Positions 1-7,360 of a DNA stretch of 64,000 bases are shown piece after piece. Position numbers and translations under genes: made by a program. Below the pieces are notes generated by a model. The model was not told the origin of the DNA. It saw only the letters and a program-made list of their open reading frames with translations, and made no database searches. Location: positions 301,544 to 365,543 of the forward strand of contig NZ_JAJAFR010000005.1 in NCBI RefSeq assembly GCF_020734105.1, in the 5' to 3' direction. Each line of letters starts with the position of its first letter. Within the stretch, counting starts at the first letter, position 1. The stretch is from Alkalihalobacillus deserti (lineage in GTDB: Bacteria; Bacillota; Bacilli; Bacillales; Bacillaceae_D).

Positions 1-2
1 TT

Positions 3-449
3 CATCCAGATGATCCGCCATATCCGGTTTTCGGTTTGCCGCGGATTATTATTAATCGCGAAAACATTCAACGATTGTTAAGTCTTGTTGATAACCCGTA
101 TAACGGTTTAACGCTATGTAGCGGTTCTTTAGGAGCCAATCCGAATAATAACATCGGAGAAATGGTTCGTGAATTTGCAGATCGCATTGCGTTTGCTCAT
201 ATCCGCAATGTTCGAATATATGAAAATGGTGACTTTATCGAGACATCCCACAGAACCGAGGATGGCTCAGTTGATATTTACGACATTGTCAAAGCGTATC
301 ATGAGAATGACTTTACAGGATATGCGAGACCCGATCATGGAAGGCATATTTGGGACGAAGAATGCCGACCTGGATATGGGTTATATGACCGTGCGCTAGG
401 AATTATGTATATGTGGGGAATTTGGGATTCTCTTGAAAGACAGAAGTAA
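3..449 (+). CDS. uxuA: Mannonate dehydratase, C-terminal part (gene cut by window start)
   Basis: This is the 3' part of a D-mannonate dehydratase, which converts D-mannonate to 2-keto-3-deoxygluconate in glucuronate breakdown. The open frame runs from base 3, so the true start lies upstream of the window; an internal TTG at 36 is not a start. Family-typical stretches are [21 protein letters not shown] and the metal-site region [13 protein letters not shown], followed by the conserved [14 protein letters not shown] tail. The next gene begins 51 bp downstream on the same strand and encodes the preceding pathway enzyme, so the two probably form one operon. Identification rests on remembered family motifs and is firm. 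Confidence 0.93.
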   Translation, partial: HPDDPPYPVFGLPRIIINRENIQRLLSLVDNPYNGLTLCSGSLGANPNNNIGEMVREFADRIAFAHIRNVRIYENGDFIETSHRTEDGSVDIYDIVKAYHENDFTGYARPDHGRHIWDEECRPGYGLYDRALGIMYMWGIWDSLERQK

Positions 450-500
450 GTGTGAAGACTTCTTGCAAGTATAGTAAATTTATGAGGGGAGTGTTGGGTT

Positions 501-1349
501 ATGTTGCCACTAAATGAAAACCTTAAGGGAAAAGTAGCCGTGATTACTGGAGGAAGTGGTGTCCTCTGTAGTGCGATGGCAAAGGAACTGGCCAGACAGG
601 GAGTTAAGGTAGCGATTCTTAATCGAACGGAAGAAAAAGGGAAAGAAGTTGAACAAAGTATTAGAGAAGCGGGAGGAGAGGCTTTAGCGATTGCTTGTGA
701 TGTTCTGGATATTGAAAACATCAAAAAAGCAGAACAAATCGTAACAGATACATTTGGTGTTTGTGACATTTTAATAAATGGAGCCGGCGGAAACCATCCA
801 GACGGAATTACGACAAATGAAATCTTCCAACAAGAAGATTTGGAAAAGGATGACGTCTCTACTTTCTTTGATTTAAAGAGTGAAGGATTTAGCCATGTTT
901 TTAACTTGAACATTTTAGGAACGGTAAACCCAACACAAATCTTTTTAAAGAAAATGATTCAAAAAGAAGATGCGGTTGTAATCAATATGTCGTCAATGAG
1001 TGCCCCGTCCCCAATGACGAAGGTTCCTGCCTATAGTGCGGCAAAAGCGGGTATTGATAATTTTACACAGTGGCTAGCCGTACATATGGCTCAAGCAGGA
1101 GTACGTGTAAATGCCATCGCACCAGGTTTCTTTTTAACAGCACAAAACCGAAATCTATTAACAAATGAAGACGGTTCACTCACTGAGAGAGCGAATAAGA
1201 TTATTACACATACACCGATGAGAAGATTTGGTGATCCTGAAGATTTACTTGGAACATTATTATGGTTAGTTGACAGCAATATGTCTAGATTTGTAACAGG
1301 TGTAACCATCCCGGTTGATGGTGGATTTATGGCGTATTCGGGTGTTTAG
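501..1349 (+). CDS. uxuB: SDR-family D-mannonate (fructuronate) oxidoreductase, YjmF-like
   Basis: A 282-residue short-chain dehydrogenase that probably interconverts D-fructuronate and D-mannonate with NAD(H), as the YjmF type does in Bacillus. The Rossmann motif TGGSGVLC lies near residues 16-23, NGAGG near residue 95, and the catalytic Tyr178-x3-Lys182 pair sits in AYSAAKAG. The ending [11 protein letters not shown] is typical of the class. The start ATG at 501 follows a GAGGGGAG Shine-Dalgarno sequence. It lies directly after uxuA. The specific substrate is inferred from this neighbourhood and from the SDR type; classical UxuB enzymes of enterobacteria belong to a different family. Confidence 0.87.
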   Translation: MLPLNENLKGKVAVITGGSGVLCSAMAKELARQGVKVAILNRTEEKGKEVEQSIREAGGEALAIACDVLDIENIKKAEQIVTDTFGVCDILINGAGGNHPDGITTNEIFQQEDLEKDDVSTFFDLKSEGFSHVFNLNILGTVNPTQIFLKKMIQKEDAVVINMSSMSAPSPMTKVPAYSAAKAGIDNFTQWLAVHMAQAGVRVNAIAPGFFLTAQNRNLLTNEDGSLTERANKIITHTPMRRFGDPEDLLGTLLWLVDSNMSRFVTGVTIPVDGGFMAYSGV

Positions 1350-1358
1350 GCGTTTACG

Positions 1359-1387
1359 GGAAGCATGGGGACGGTTCCTATGCTTCC
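1359..1387. repeat. REP-like palindrome GGAAGCAT...ATGCTTCC
   Basis: An imperfect 29-bp palindrome (arms GGAAGCAT and ATGCTTCC around GGGGACGGTTCCT) lies 10 bp after the uxuB stop codon. A near-perfect copy occurs at 16384-16412 and a shortened one at 46899-46918. It could act as a transcription terminator hairpin, although there is no T-run directly after it. A remnant of a REP-associated transposase at about 16.8-17.1 kb suggests these are REP sequences. Confidence 0.7.
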
Positions 1388-1897
1388 AAATCTTTTTTCG
1401 CAATGTAACCAAAGAACCTATGGAAAGATAAAGGATTCTTCTATAGTACCTACATCCTATTTAAAAACCCACACAAAAAATGGATGAAAAATGCAATGAA
1501 ATAGTATATGATAAATTTATTAAAAGGAAATACTACTCTTGATACTATTCAACCTCTTAAAAAAAACATAAATTCCTCTTGATCATTTCTTTTCAAGCAA
1601 TCACCTTATCACCTATGGAACAGCAAAGTGCCTACTTTTTACTATATATGAACCCAAAAGAGCTCACAGGTAAGCAAACTACTTTATTAACTCAAATAAG
1701 TAAAAGCAAGTCAACCTACTTTTAAAGTATAAAAACCTCATCATCGTAATTTTTAGAAATGAATTCTACCATTTCCCTTCGGATAGCAAACCTCAAAAAC
1801 CTTAACAGACCTTCATAGAAGAAAGTAAGCCCCAGTCATCACACAAGTAATCTCCCATCATTTTTTTGAAATACAAATCGAATAAGACCATTTTCTT
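1388..1897. repeat. Gene-free stretch resembling the one at 16.41-16.75 kb
   Basis: No plausible coding frame was found here. The sequence shares scattered blocks in the same order with the DNA after the palindrome at 16384: AATAGTATATGAT-A-TTATTAAAA, a CCTTATCACC/CCTATCACC-type block and ATCAAAGTGC/CAGCAAAGTGC. This suggests an ancient duplicated non-coding element attached to the palindrome. The similarity is patchy and was judged by eye only. Confidence 0.4.
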
Positions 1898-1915
1898 ATG
1901 TCTGGAGGAAAACAT

Positions 1916-2095
1916 ATGCCAGCGAAAATAACGAGTATTGGCATAAAAGGCTTAGATGGCTATCGTGTCCAAGCGGAAGTTCAACTCATTGATGGGTTCG
2001 AATCCATTGTCGTCGTAGGACTGCCAGATAAGAATCGAAAGAGAGGGTATCTGCCGCATTACACGAACCGGTTATTGATTAGTGCGATTTGCTAA
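1916..2095 (+). pseudogene. comM: comM/yifB N-terminal shard
   Basis: A good ribosome binding site (GGAGG, 1902-1906) precedes ATG 1916. The first 40 residues match the N terminus of the magnesium-chelatase-like ATPase ComM/YifB: MPAKITSIGIKGLDGYRV, then QAEVQLIDGFESIVVVGLPD. After residue 40 the family resemblance ends and the frame closes at 2095, so only about 8% of a ~510-residue protein remains. Other comM shards lie at 12.87-13.24, 15.54-15.73, 17.77-17.98 and 18.12-18.27 kb. A truncated product could still be translated but would lack every ATPase motif. Confidence 0.8.
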
Positions 2096-2108
2096 TTTAA
2101 AAAATGAT

Positions 2109-2143
2109 AAAGGCAGTCTCCTTTTAGGTTGGCTGTCTTTGTT
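2109..2143. terminator. Hairpin after the comM shard
   Basis: AAAGGCAGTC pairs imperfectly with GGCTGTCTTT, followed by GTTT. It lies directly downstream of the shard's stop codon and may be its former terminator. The U-tract is weak. Confidence 0.45.
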
Positions 2144-2356
2144 TACAGTAATCTAGTAATGACTTCATTCTTAGGAAGTAGAAATTTGTAATAATATAGA
2201 AAAATATGGTCATAGGTACAATCATTTTGTATTTTCAGCAATGGATATGGTGCCTGTCTCTCCCCGGATAATGCGCCAATGGGCTTTGGTTCTTTTTTGG
2301 AGTTCTGTTATAAAGCGTTATAGTTCTTGTGGTGGGGGAGGAACCTAGATTAGCCA

Positions 2357-2470
2357 ATGGCAGGTACAACTTTCGCTGCTATAACTTTTTTAGTAGCGGT
2401 TATACTACTAGTAGCTCAGTTGTCTTTTTTAGTCACAATAATAAATACTAAAAAGACATTGGGGATTTGA
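2357..2470 (+). CDS. Possible small membrane peptide (37 aa)
   Basis: A 37-codon frame encodes an almost entirely hydrophobic helix (ITFLVAVILLVAQLSFLVTII) with a short basic tail (NTKKTLGI). This composition is like small type I toxins or membrane peptides. A GGGGGAGGA tract lies 15 bp upstream of the ATG, which is too far for an ideal ribosome binding site. No family match is recognised. A shard of the GGTGCCTGTC-type repeat lies about 100 bp upstream. It may be real or may be chance. Confidence 0.3.
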   Translation: MAGTTFAAITFLVAVILLVAQLSFLVTIINTKKTLGI

Positions 2471-2500
2471 TTACAGAAAGAGACAGGAGGCATTTTACAT

Positions 2501-3136
2501 ATGAAAAAAGGAATCACATTTATGATGCTCGCTTTATTTTTTGCTATGATTTCAGCATGTGGTGAATCGGAAGCAATAGATGAGGCGGTTGGGGAAGAAG
2601 AAGTGGAACCTATACCAGTTGAAGAGGGAGAGGCTGTTGACGAGGATCAGTCGGTTGACGTTGATACAGGTCTTTTAAGCGTCGTGATTACAATCCCTCC
2701 AGATATGCTTGAAGGCCAAGATATAGAGCAATTGATTGCGGATGCAGAAGAAGCTGGTGTAAGAGAAGCGACAGAAAACGAAGATGGCTCGCTTACTTAT
2801 GAAATGTCTAGGGCGACACATAATGAGATGATAAAGGAGATGGAAGAAGGAATCAACGAAAACCTTGAGGAAATAAAAGATAGTGAAGACTATCCGTCCA
2901 TTCAGGATGTAACTGCTAATAACTCCTATTCTGAGTTTACTTTAGTCGTTGATCAAGAAGCTTTTGAAAACAGTTTTGATGGGTTGGCGGCATTAGGGCT
3001 GGCGATGACAGGAATGTATTATCAACAATTTAATGGAGATGATCCAGATCACATGAAAGTAACGGTACATTTTAAAAATGCTGAGACAGGTGAGGTGTTT
3101 GATACAACGGTGTATCCTGATGCGTTTGATGAGTAG
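2501..3136 (+). CDS. Putative lipoprotein, 211 aa
   Basis: A secreted lipoprotein of unknown function. Residues 1-20 form a signal peptide with the lipobox ISAC and lipidation at Cys20. A long acidic linker follows (about residues 21-65, rich in Glu, Asp and Val), then a mixed globular region containing repeated EMIKEMEEG-like acidic helices. An AGACAGGAGG ribosome binding site precedes ATG 2501. No enzymatic motif is visible. The C-terminal half (SEFTLVVDQEAFENS, then HMKVTVHF) resembles Bacillus antigen-like lipoproteins of unknown role. It stands alone between repeats and is not clearly in an operon. Confidence 0.75.
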   Translation: MKKGITFMMLALFFAMISACGESEAIDEAVGEEEVEPIPVEEGEAVDEDQSVDVDTGLLSVVITIPPDMLEGQDIEQLIADAEEAGVREATENEDGSLTYEMSRATHNEMIKEMEEGINENLEEIKDSEDYPSIQDVTANNSYSEFTLVVDQEAFENSFDGLAALGLAMTGMYYQQFNGDDPDHMKVTVHFKNAETGEVFDTTVYPDAFDE

Positions 3137-3197
3137 GTTGCGGTACCCTTTTTGGTGCCTGACCCCCACTGCGTTAATGCTGTAAAGCGCCGGGAAA

Positions 3198-3327
3198 GCA
3201 ATGGCTCCACACGTTGCGCGCCTGCTATGAGAAATCCACTAAAAAGCAGTAAAACAAAGCAACGGTTCCGATCATTGCTTTAAAGGCCAGTGAAAAAGGG
3301 GAAAACCGTACCTTTTTCACTGGCCTT
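3198..3327 (-). repeat. Structured mobile repeat, copy 1 (minus orientation)
   Basis: Read on the minus strand this is stem A (GGCCAGTGAAAAAGG pairing with CCTTTTTCACTGGCC; plus-strand 3283-3327) followed by body B (3198-3278: outer stem GCAATG/CATTGC, inner stem GTTGC/GCAAC, apical hairpin near CTCATAGCAGGC whose left arm is eroded). The same two-part layout occurs at 31.9, 35.1 and 62.4 kb. Stem A here is a strong hairpin between two convergent genes and may also end transcription. A REP-like shard (GGTGCCTGACCCCC) lies just to the left. Confidence 0.8.
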
Positions 3328-3347
3328 AAAAAATTGGAGGGAGCTTG

Positions 3348-4292
3348 TTATTTTTTATTGTCAGATAACCATTGTAAGACATTCTTTAAAGAAGAGTCGG
3401 CAAATCGCTTTAAGACATCATACGTTATATAACCTACATGTGGAGTTAGAATTGTATTTGAACAATTTTTAAATGGATTTTCGACTAAAGGCTCAGTAGA
3501 AAGAGTATCAATTCCGGCACCTAAAAGATGATTATTGTTTAAAATTCTTGCTAATTCTTGCTCATCGACCAGCTCACCTCGAGATGTATTAATCAAAATA
3601 GCTCCTTTTTTTAACAAAGACAGTTTGTCACGGTCTAATAATTGACGGAATTCAGGCAGGAGTCGCAAGTGTAAAGATACGATATCTGAAGTAGCAAGAA
3701 CTTCTTCAAGACTGACGATTTCTACATTGTACTCTTCTTTTTCATTTCCTTCTCTACCTCGAGGACGCCAAGCAACAACTTCCATCCCAATACTATTAGC
3801 TACTTGACTAACTCCTTTCCCGATTTTCCCAAAGCCAATTAATCCTAGGCGCTTATTTCTTAATTCAATACCGGGTAACTGTTCCCACTTTCCTTCTTTA
3901 ATTGAAACTTGATGGTATGAAAATTGCCTGGCACAACCAATCATAAGCCCAACAGTTAATTCAACAACAGACTGAGAAGAAACTCCTTCCGTAGTGAGAA
4001 TCTCAATGCCGTTTTTTTTGGCAGCAACTTGGTCAATGTGGTTTAGGCCTTTACCGGTTTGAGAGATTAAAGATAAGCTTGGTAGTTGATTTATAACGCT
4101 TCCATTTAGTGGAGTGCGTTCACGCATGAGCACAACAATTTCAGTATCTTCTAAAACATCAATAATCTCTTGATTGCTTTTCATTTTTTCATGATGAAGA
4201 TGAATATCATGTCCTGCTTTTAGTAGTTCTAAGTAAAATTCTGAGTTTGAAAAAACATTTTCATAATCACCTAATATAGTGATCGTACTCAT
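3348..4292 (-). CDS. D-isomer-specific 2-hydroxyacid dehydrogenase
   Basis: A 314-residue NAD-dependent dehydrogenase that oxidises or forms a D-2-hydroxy acid in the cytosol. The nucleotide-binding motif GFGKIG is at residues 153-158. The catalytic triad is visible as Arg238 (NTSRGELVDE), Glu267 (STEPLVENP) and His285 (TPHVGY). The start ATG at 4292 has a GAGGTAGAG ribosome binding site. It is transcribed divergently from the TcuA-like gene across a 196-bp intergenic region holding a sequence element repeated upstream of tctC, so it may share control by the nearby LysR regulator. The substrate is unknown; a hydroxylated organic acid made by the neighbouring pathway is a reasonable guess. Confidence 0.9.
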   Translation of the reverse strand: MSTITILGDYENVFSNSEFYLELLKAGHDIHLHHEKMKSNQEIIDVLEDTEIVVLMRERTPLNGSVINQLPSLSLISQTGKGLNHIDQVAAKKNGIEILTTEGVSSQSVVELTVGLMIGCARQFSYHQVSIKEGKWEQLPGIELRNKRLGLIGFGKIGKGVSQVANSIGMEVVAWRPRGREGNEKEEYNVEIVSLEEVLATSDIVSLHLRLLPEFRQLLDRDKLSLLKKGAILINTSRGELVDEQELARILNNNHLLGAGIDTLSTEPLVENPFKNCSNTILTPHVGYITYDVLKRFADSSLKNVLQWLSDNKK

Positions 4293-4383
4293 ATCTCTAC
4301 CTCCTCATTGGTTACTTTAAATATTACAATAAAATTAGTTTTGTTTAAATCTATTTTAAGATAAAAATTACTTATGATAATTG

Positions 4384-4406
4384 ATAAAATAATTATATTT
4401 CACTTA
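4384..4406. promoter_or_regulatory. Repeated 23-bp promoter-region element (upstream of tcuA-like gene)
   Basis: The sequence ATAAAATAATTATATTTCACTTA occurs here and again, identical, at 6094-6116 before tctC. Each copy lies about 85-105 bp before a start codon. The 3' end (TTTCACTT) matches one half of the TTCACTT-N10-AAGTGAA palindrome at the LysR gene, so it is a candidate regulator-binding and promoter element. Confidence 0.6.
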
Positions 4407-4488
4407 CATAATTGGTTCATGTACGATTTGAACTAGGAAGAAAAAGTAATTATGTAGATAAAATTATACTTATTTGAGGAGGCCTATT

Positions 4489-5991
4489 ATGCCACAACGA
4501 TTTGACCTGGTAGTTGTTGGAGCAGGAAATGCAGCTCTTTGTGCTGCGATTTCTGCAAAAGAGAAAGGTGTAAATGTATTGGTCCTAGAACGTGGACCTC
4601 GCCACAAAAGAGGTGGTAACTCATTTTTTACAGATGGTGCCATTCGTTTTGCTTTTAATGGTAAGGATGACATAAGAGCAATCATTCCTAAATTAACAGA
4701 TGAAGAAGCATCAAAAATTAATATTCCTAGATATAGTGAAGTAGATTATTATGAAGATCTCATGAGAGTCACAAACGGACAAAGTAATCCAGAGCTAGCC
4801 AAGCAACTTGTAACTAAATCTTATAAAACGATTAAATGGATGAAAGAACAAGGAGTCAACTTTGATCTCATCTATGATAATCAATCATTTTTGAAAGACG
4901 GTGTTTATCAATTTTGGGGTGGCCTACCTGTCAAGACAGAAGACAAAGGTGTTGGGTTAATTAAACAGTTAAATGCACGTGCCGAACAACTGGGGATTGA
5001 TATTTGGTATGACTCCCGAGCTATTAAATTAAATACGGAAGATCAACGAATTTCCTCTATTGTTGTTCAACAAGGTGATAAGGAAGTTACAGTCGAGACA
5101 AAGAGTGTTGTACTAGCGTGTGGTAGTTTTGAGGCAAACAAAAAAATGCGTAGTGAGCATATAGGAGAGGAGTGGGAAGCGGCTATTGTGCGTGGAACTG
5201 AATTTAATACAGGTGACGGAATTACAATGGCGTTAGAAATAGGAGCACAACGCTACGGGGAATGGTCTGGATGCCATTCAATTGGAACAGATGCTAATGC
5301 TCCTAAGGTTGGTGATTTTACAAAGCCTGGTGATATTTTCAAAAAGCATTCATATCCTCTTGGAATCATGATTAACAAGGACGGCTACAGATTTGTTGAT
5401 GAAGGAGCAGATTTTAGAAATTATACGTATGCTAAGTATGGACGTGAAATTCTCAAACAACCAGGTCATATTGCTTACCAAGTTTATGATTCACAAGTTC
5501 GTCCAATGTTGCGAAAAGAATATGATCTCGAAGAAGCGACTTTCTATCAAGCTGAAACTCTTGAAGAACTAGTAGACCAATTGCCTGTAAATAAGGAGCA
5601 ATTCCTTCAGACGATAAAAGAATATAATAGTGCTGTACAAGAAGGGAATTATAACCCTACAGAAAAAGACGGCAAAAACACAAGAGGAATTACCCCTCCA
5701 AAATCGAATTGGGCATTAGAGGTAAAAGAAGGTCCTTTTTATGTGTTCCCAGTTACATGCGGTATTACGTTCTCTTTTGGAGCTTTACATGTAAATTCAG
5801 TTGGTGAAGTACTAGACCAAGAAGAGAAACCGATATCTGGACTGTTTGCAGCAGGTGAAATGGTAGGAGGGATATTTTACCGAAATTATCCTGGTGGATC
5901 TGGCTTAATGTCAGGTGCTGTTTTTGGCAAACTAGCAGGCGAATCTGCAGCTCAATATGCAAATGAAGTGAAAGCGGATACAATAAAATAA
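4489..5991 (+). CDS. tcuA: TcuA-like FAD-dependent dehydrogenase (tricarballylate dehydrogenase family)
   Basis: A 500-residue flavoprotein of the fumarate reductase/succinate dehydrogenase superfamily, closest in layout to tricarballylate dehydrogenase, which oxidises tricarballylate to cis-aconitate. The FAD-binding motif GAGNAA is at residues 11-16, followed by ERGPRHKRGGNSFFTDGA as in TcuA. The C-terminal FAD motif is GLFAAGEMVGG with YPGGSGLMSGAVFG. ATG 4489 is chosen because GAGGAGG lies 6 bp upstream; an upstream TTG at 4474 overlaps that site. The TctCAB genes follow, which fits tricarboxylate use. No TcuB-like membrane electron acceptor is encoded in the cluster. The exact substrate is inferred. 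Confidence 0.82.
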   Translation: MPQRFDLVVVGAGNAALCAAISAKEKGVNVLVLERGPRHKRGGNSFFTDGAIRFAFNGKDDIRAIIPKLTDEEASKINIPRYSEVDYYEDLMRVTNGQSNPELAKQLVTKSYKTIKWMKEQGVNFDLIYDNQSFLKDGVYQFWGGLPVKTEDKGVGLIKQLNARAEQLGIDIWYDSRAIKLNTEDQRISSIVVQQGDKEVTVETKSVVLACGSFEANKKMRSEHIGEEWEAAIVRGTEFNTGDGITMALEIGAQRYGEWSGCHSIGTDANAPKVGDFTKPGDIFKKHSYPLGIMINKDGYRFVDEGADFRNYTYAKYGREILKQPGHIAYQVYDSQVRPMLRKEYDLEEATFYQAETLEELVDQLPVNKEQFLQTIKEYNSAVQEGNYNPTEKDGKNTRGITPPKSNWALEVKEGPFYVFPVTCGITFSFGALHVNSVGEVLDQEEKPISGLFAAGEMVGGIFYRNYPGGSGLMSGAVFGKLAGESAAQYANEVKADTIK

Positions 5992-5997
5992 ATACTA

Positions 5998-6034
5998 GAA
6001 AAACCTCTTTTTTTAATAGAAAAGGAGGTTTTTT
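5998..6034 (+). terminator. Rho-independent terminator after tcuA-like gene
   Basis: AAAACCTCTTTT pairs with AAAAGGAGGTTTT, followed by further T residues. It lies 7 bp after the stop codon and separates the flavoprotein gene from tctC, which has its own repeated promoter element. Confidence 0.8.
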
Positions 6035-6093
6035 GGTTTTGTATCCATGATTATACTTTCTTGAAATAAAATAAGTTTTTTTTATTAAGATTA

Positions 6094-6116
6094 ATAAAAT
6101 AATTATATTTCACTTA
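6094..6116. promoter_or_regulatory. Repeated 23-bp promoter-region element (upstream of tctC)
   Basis: Second identical copy of the element at 4384-4406. The two copies make common regulation of the flavoprotein and the transporter likely. Confidence 0.6.
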
Positions 6117-6200
6117 TCAAAGATGTTGATGTAACATTCTATACAGTTAGAAATTATTAATAAAGTTTATGAGTGTCAATCTTACTTAAGGGGGAGAAAA

Positions 6201-7289
6201 ATGACTTTTAAAAAGAAGATGTTTCTACCAACTATTTTGTTAGCGGTTACATTGTTTTCAGCAGCGTGTTCGTCAGATGAATCAGCCGGTTCAGACAGTG
6301 GTAAGTTTTATGAAGATGAAATCATTGAAATGTTAGTACCATTTGGTGCTGGGGGAGGAACAGATGTATTTGCCCGGTTTGTTGGACCTTATATGACTGA
6401 AAACATTGAAGGCGAGCCAAAAGTTCAAGTAATAAATGTACCAGGAGGCGGTAGTATTACAGGTGCAAACGAATTTTACAGATCTAAAGAAGCAAACGGA
6501 TTGAACCTTCTTGCAACGAGTGGATCTACTCATACGCCTTACTTACTAGGAGAAAGTGCAGTCCAATATGATTTAGCAAAATTAACTCCGCTAGTTGGAT
6601 TTACTTCAGGTGGCGTTGTTTATACAACTCCAGAAATTAAAGAGAATATTCAAAATGAAAAGTTAGTCTATGCGGGAATTAGTGCAACAGGACTTGACCT
6701 TGTTACACTTCTAGCATTTGAAGTACTGGAGCTAGATGTGCAAAGCGTTTTAGGATATGAAGGAAGAGGACCTTCCCGTGTTGCATTCGAGCAAGGGGAG
6801 TCAACCATTGATTATCAAACAACCTCTGCCTATTTAACAAATGTTGAGCCACTTGTTCAAGAAGGATTCGCAGAACCTTTATTCTCTTTCGGTCAAATGA
6901 AAAAGGGAGAAATTGTTCGGGATCCTGTATTCCCAGATCTACCAAGTATTAAGGGATTTTACGAAGAACTTCATGGGAAAGAACCATCTGGACCAGCCTG
7001 GGACTCTTATAAGACATTTGTAGGCTCTGCGTTCACTTTACAAAAAATGATCTTTGTTCATGGAGATGCCCCAGAAGAAGCAGCTGATACACTTAACGCT
7101 GGGTTGACTAGTTTGCTAGATGATGAGTCGTTCTTTGCAGGAGGTGAGGAGATTTTAGGAGGATATCAACCGTACATTGGAGAAGAACTTGAAAGCGTTT
7201 TCGATGATAGCTTTGTTAATGTTTCAGAAGAAAATATTAATTGGGTTAAGAATTTCCTTAAGGAAAAGTATGATGTGACAGTAGAATAG
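6201..7289 (+). CDS. tctC: TctC-like tripartite tricarboxylate transporter solute-binding lipoprotein
   Basis: A 362-residue extracytoplasmic binding protein (Bug/TctC family) that captures carboxylates for the TctAB permease. Residues 1-23 are a lipoprotein signal with cleavage before the Cys of SAACSS. The family signature FGAGGGTDVFARF near residues 52-64 and the GGGSITGANEF loop near residues 85-95 are present. The GGGGGAG ribosome binding site before ATG 6201 is strong. A 14-bp-stem hairpin separates it from tctA, fitting higher expression of the binding protein than of the permease. The ligand is inferred from the TcuA-like neighbour. Confidence 0.88.
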   Translation: MTFKKKMFLPTILLAVTLFSAACSSDESAGSDSGKFYEDEIIEMLVPFGAGGGTDVFARFVGPYMTENIEGEPKVQVINVPGGGSITGANEFYRSKEANGLNLLATSGSTHTPYLLGESAVQYDLAKLTPLVGFTSGGVVYTTPEIKENIQNEKLVYAGISATGLDLVTLLAFEVLELDVQSVLGYEGRGPSRVAFEQGESTIDYQTTSAYLTNVEPLVQEGFAEPLFSFGQMKKGEIVRDPVFPDLPSIKGFYEELHGKEPSGPAWDSYKTFVGSAFTLQKMIFVHGDAPEEAADTLNAGLTSLLDDESFFAGGEEILGGYQPYIGEELESVFDDSFVNVSEENINWVKNFLKEKYDVTVE

Positions 7290-7301
7290 GAAGGTTCTTT
7301 T

Positions 7302-7340
7302 GTTCTGATTTCTGATTTCAATATGGTCAGAAATCAGAAC
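7302..7340 (+). terminator. Intercistronic hairpin between tctC and tctA
   Basis: GTTCTGATTTCTGA pairs perfectly with TCAGAAATCAGAAC (14 bp) around an 11-base loop, followed by AGGTTTTT. It probably acts as a partial terminator or as an mRNA 3'-end stabiliser for the tctC message. Equivalent hairpins follow dctP (52424) and the sugar-binding gene at 35 kb. Confidence 0.75.
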
Positions 7341-7360
7341 AGGTTTTTAAAAAGGAGTAA

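Noticed and set aside
335..913. Long minus-strand open frame of 192 codons opposite uxuA/uxuB
   Set aside because: It overlaps two well-supported genes, has a composition typical of an antisense shadow (Ser/Pro/Phe-rich) and shows no family motif.
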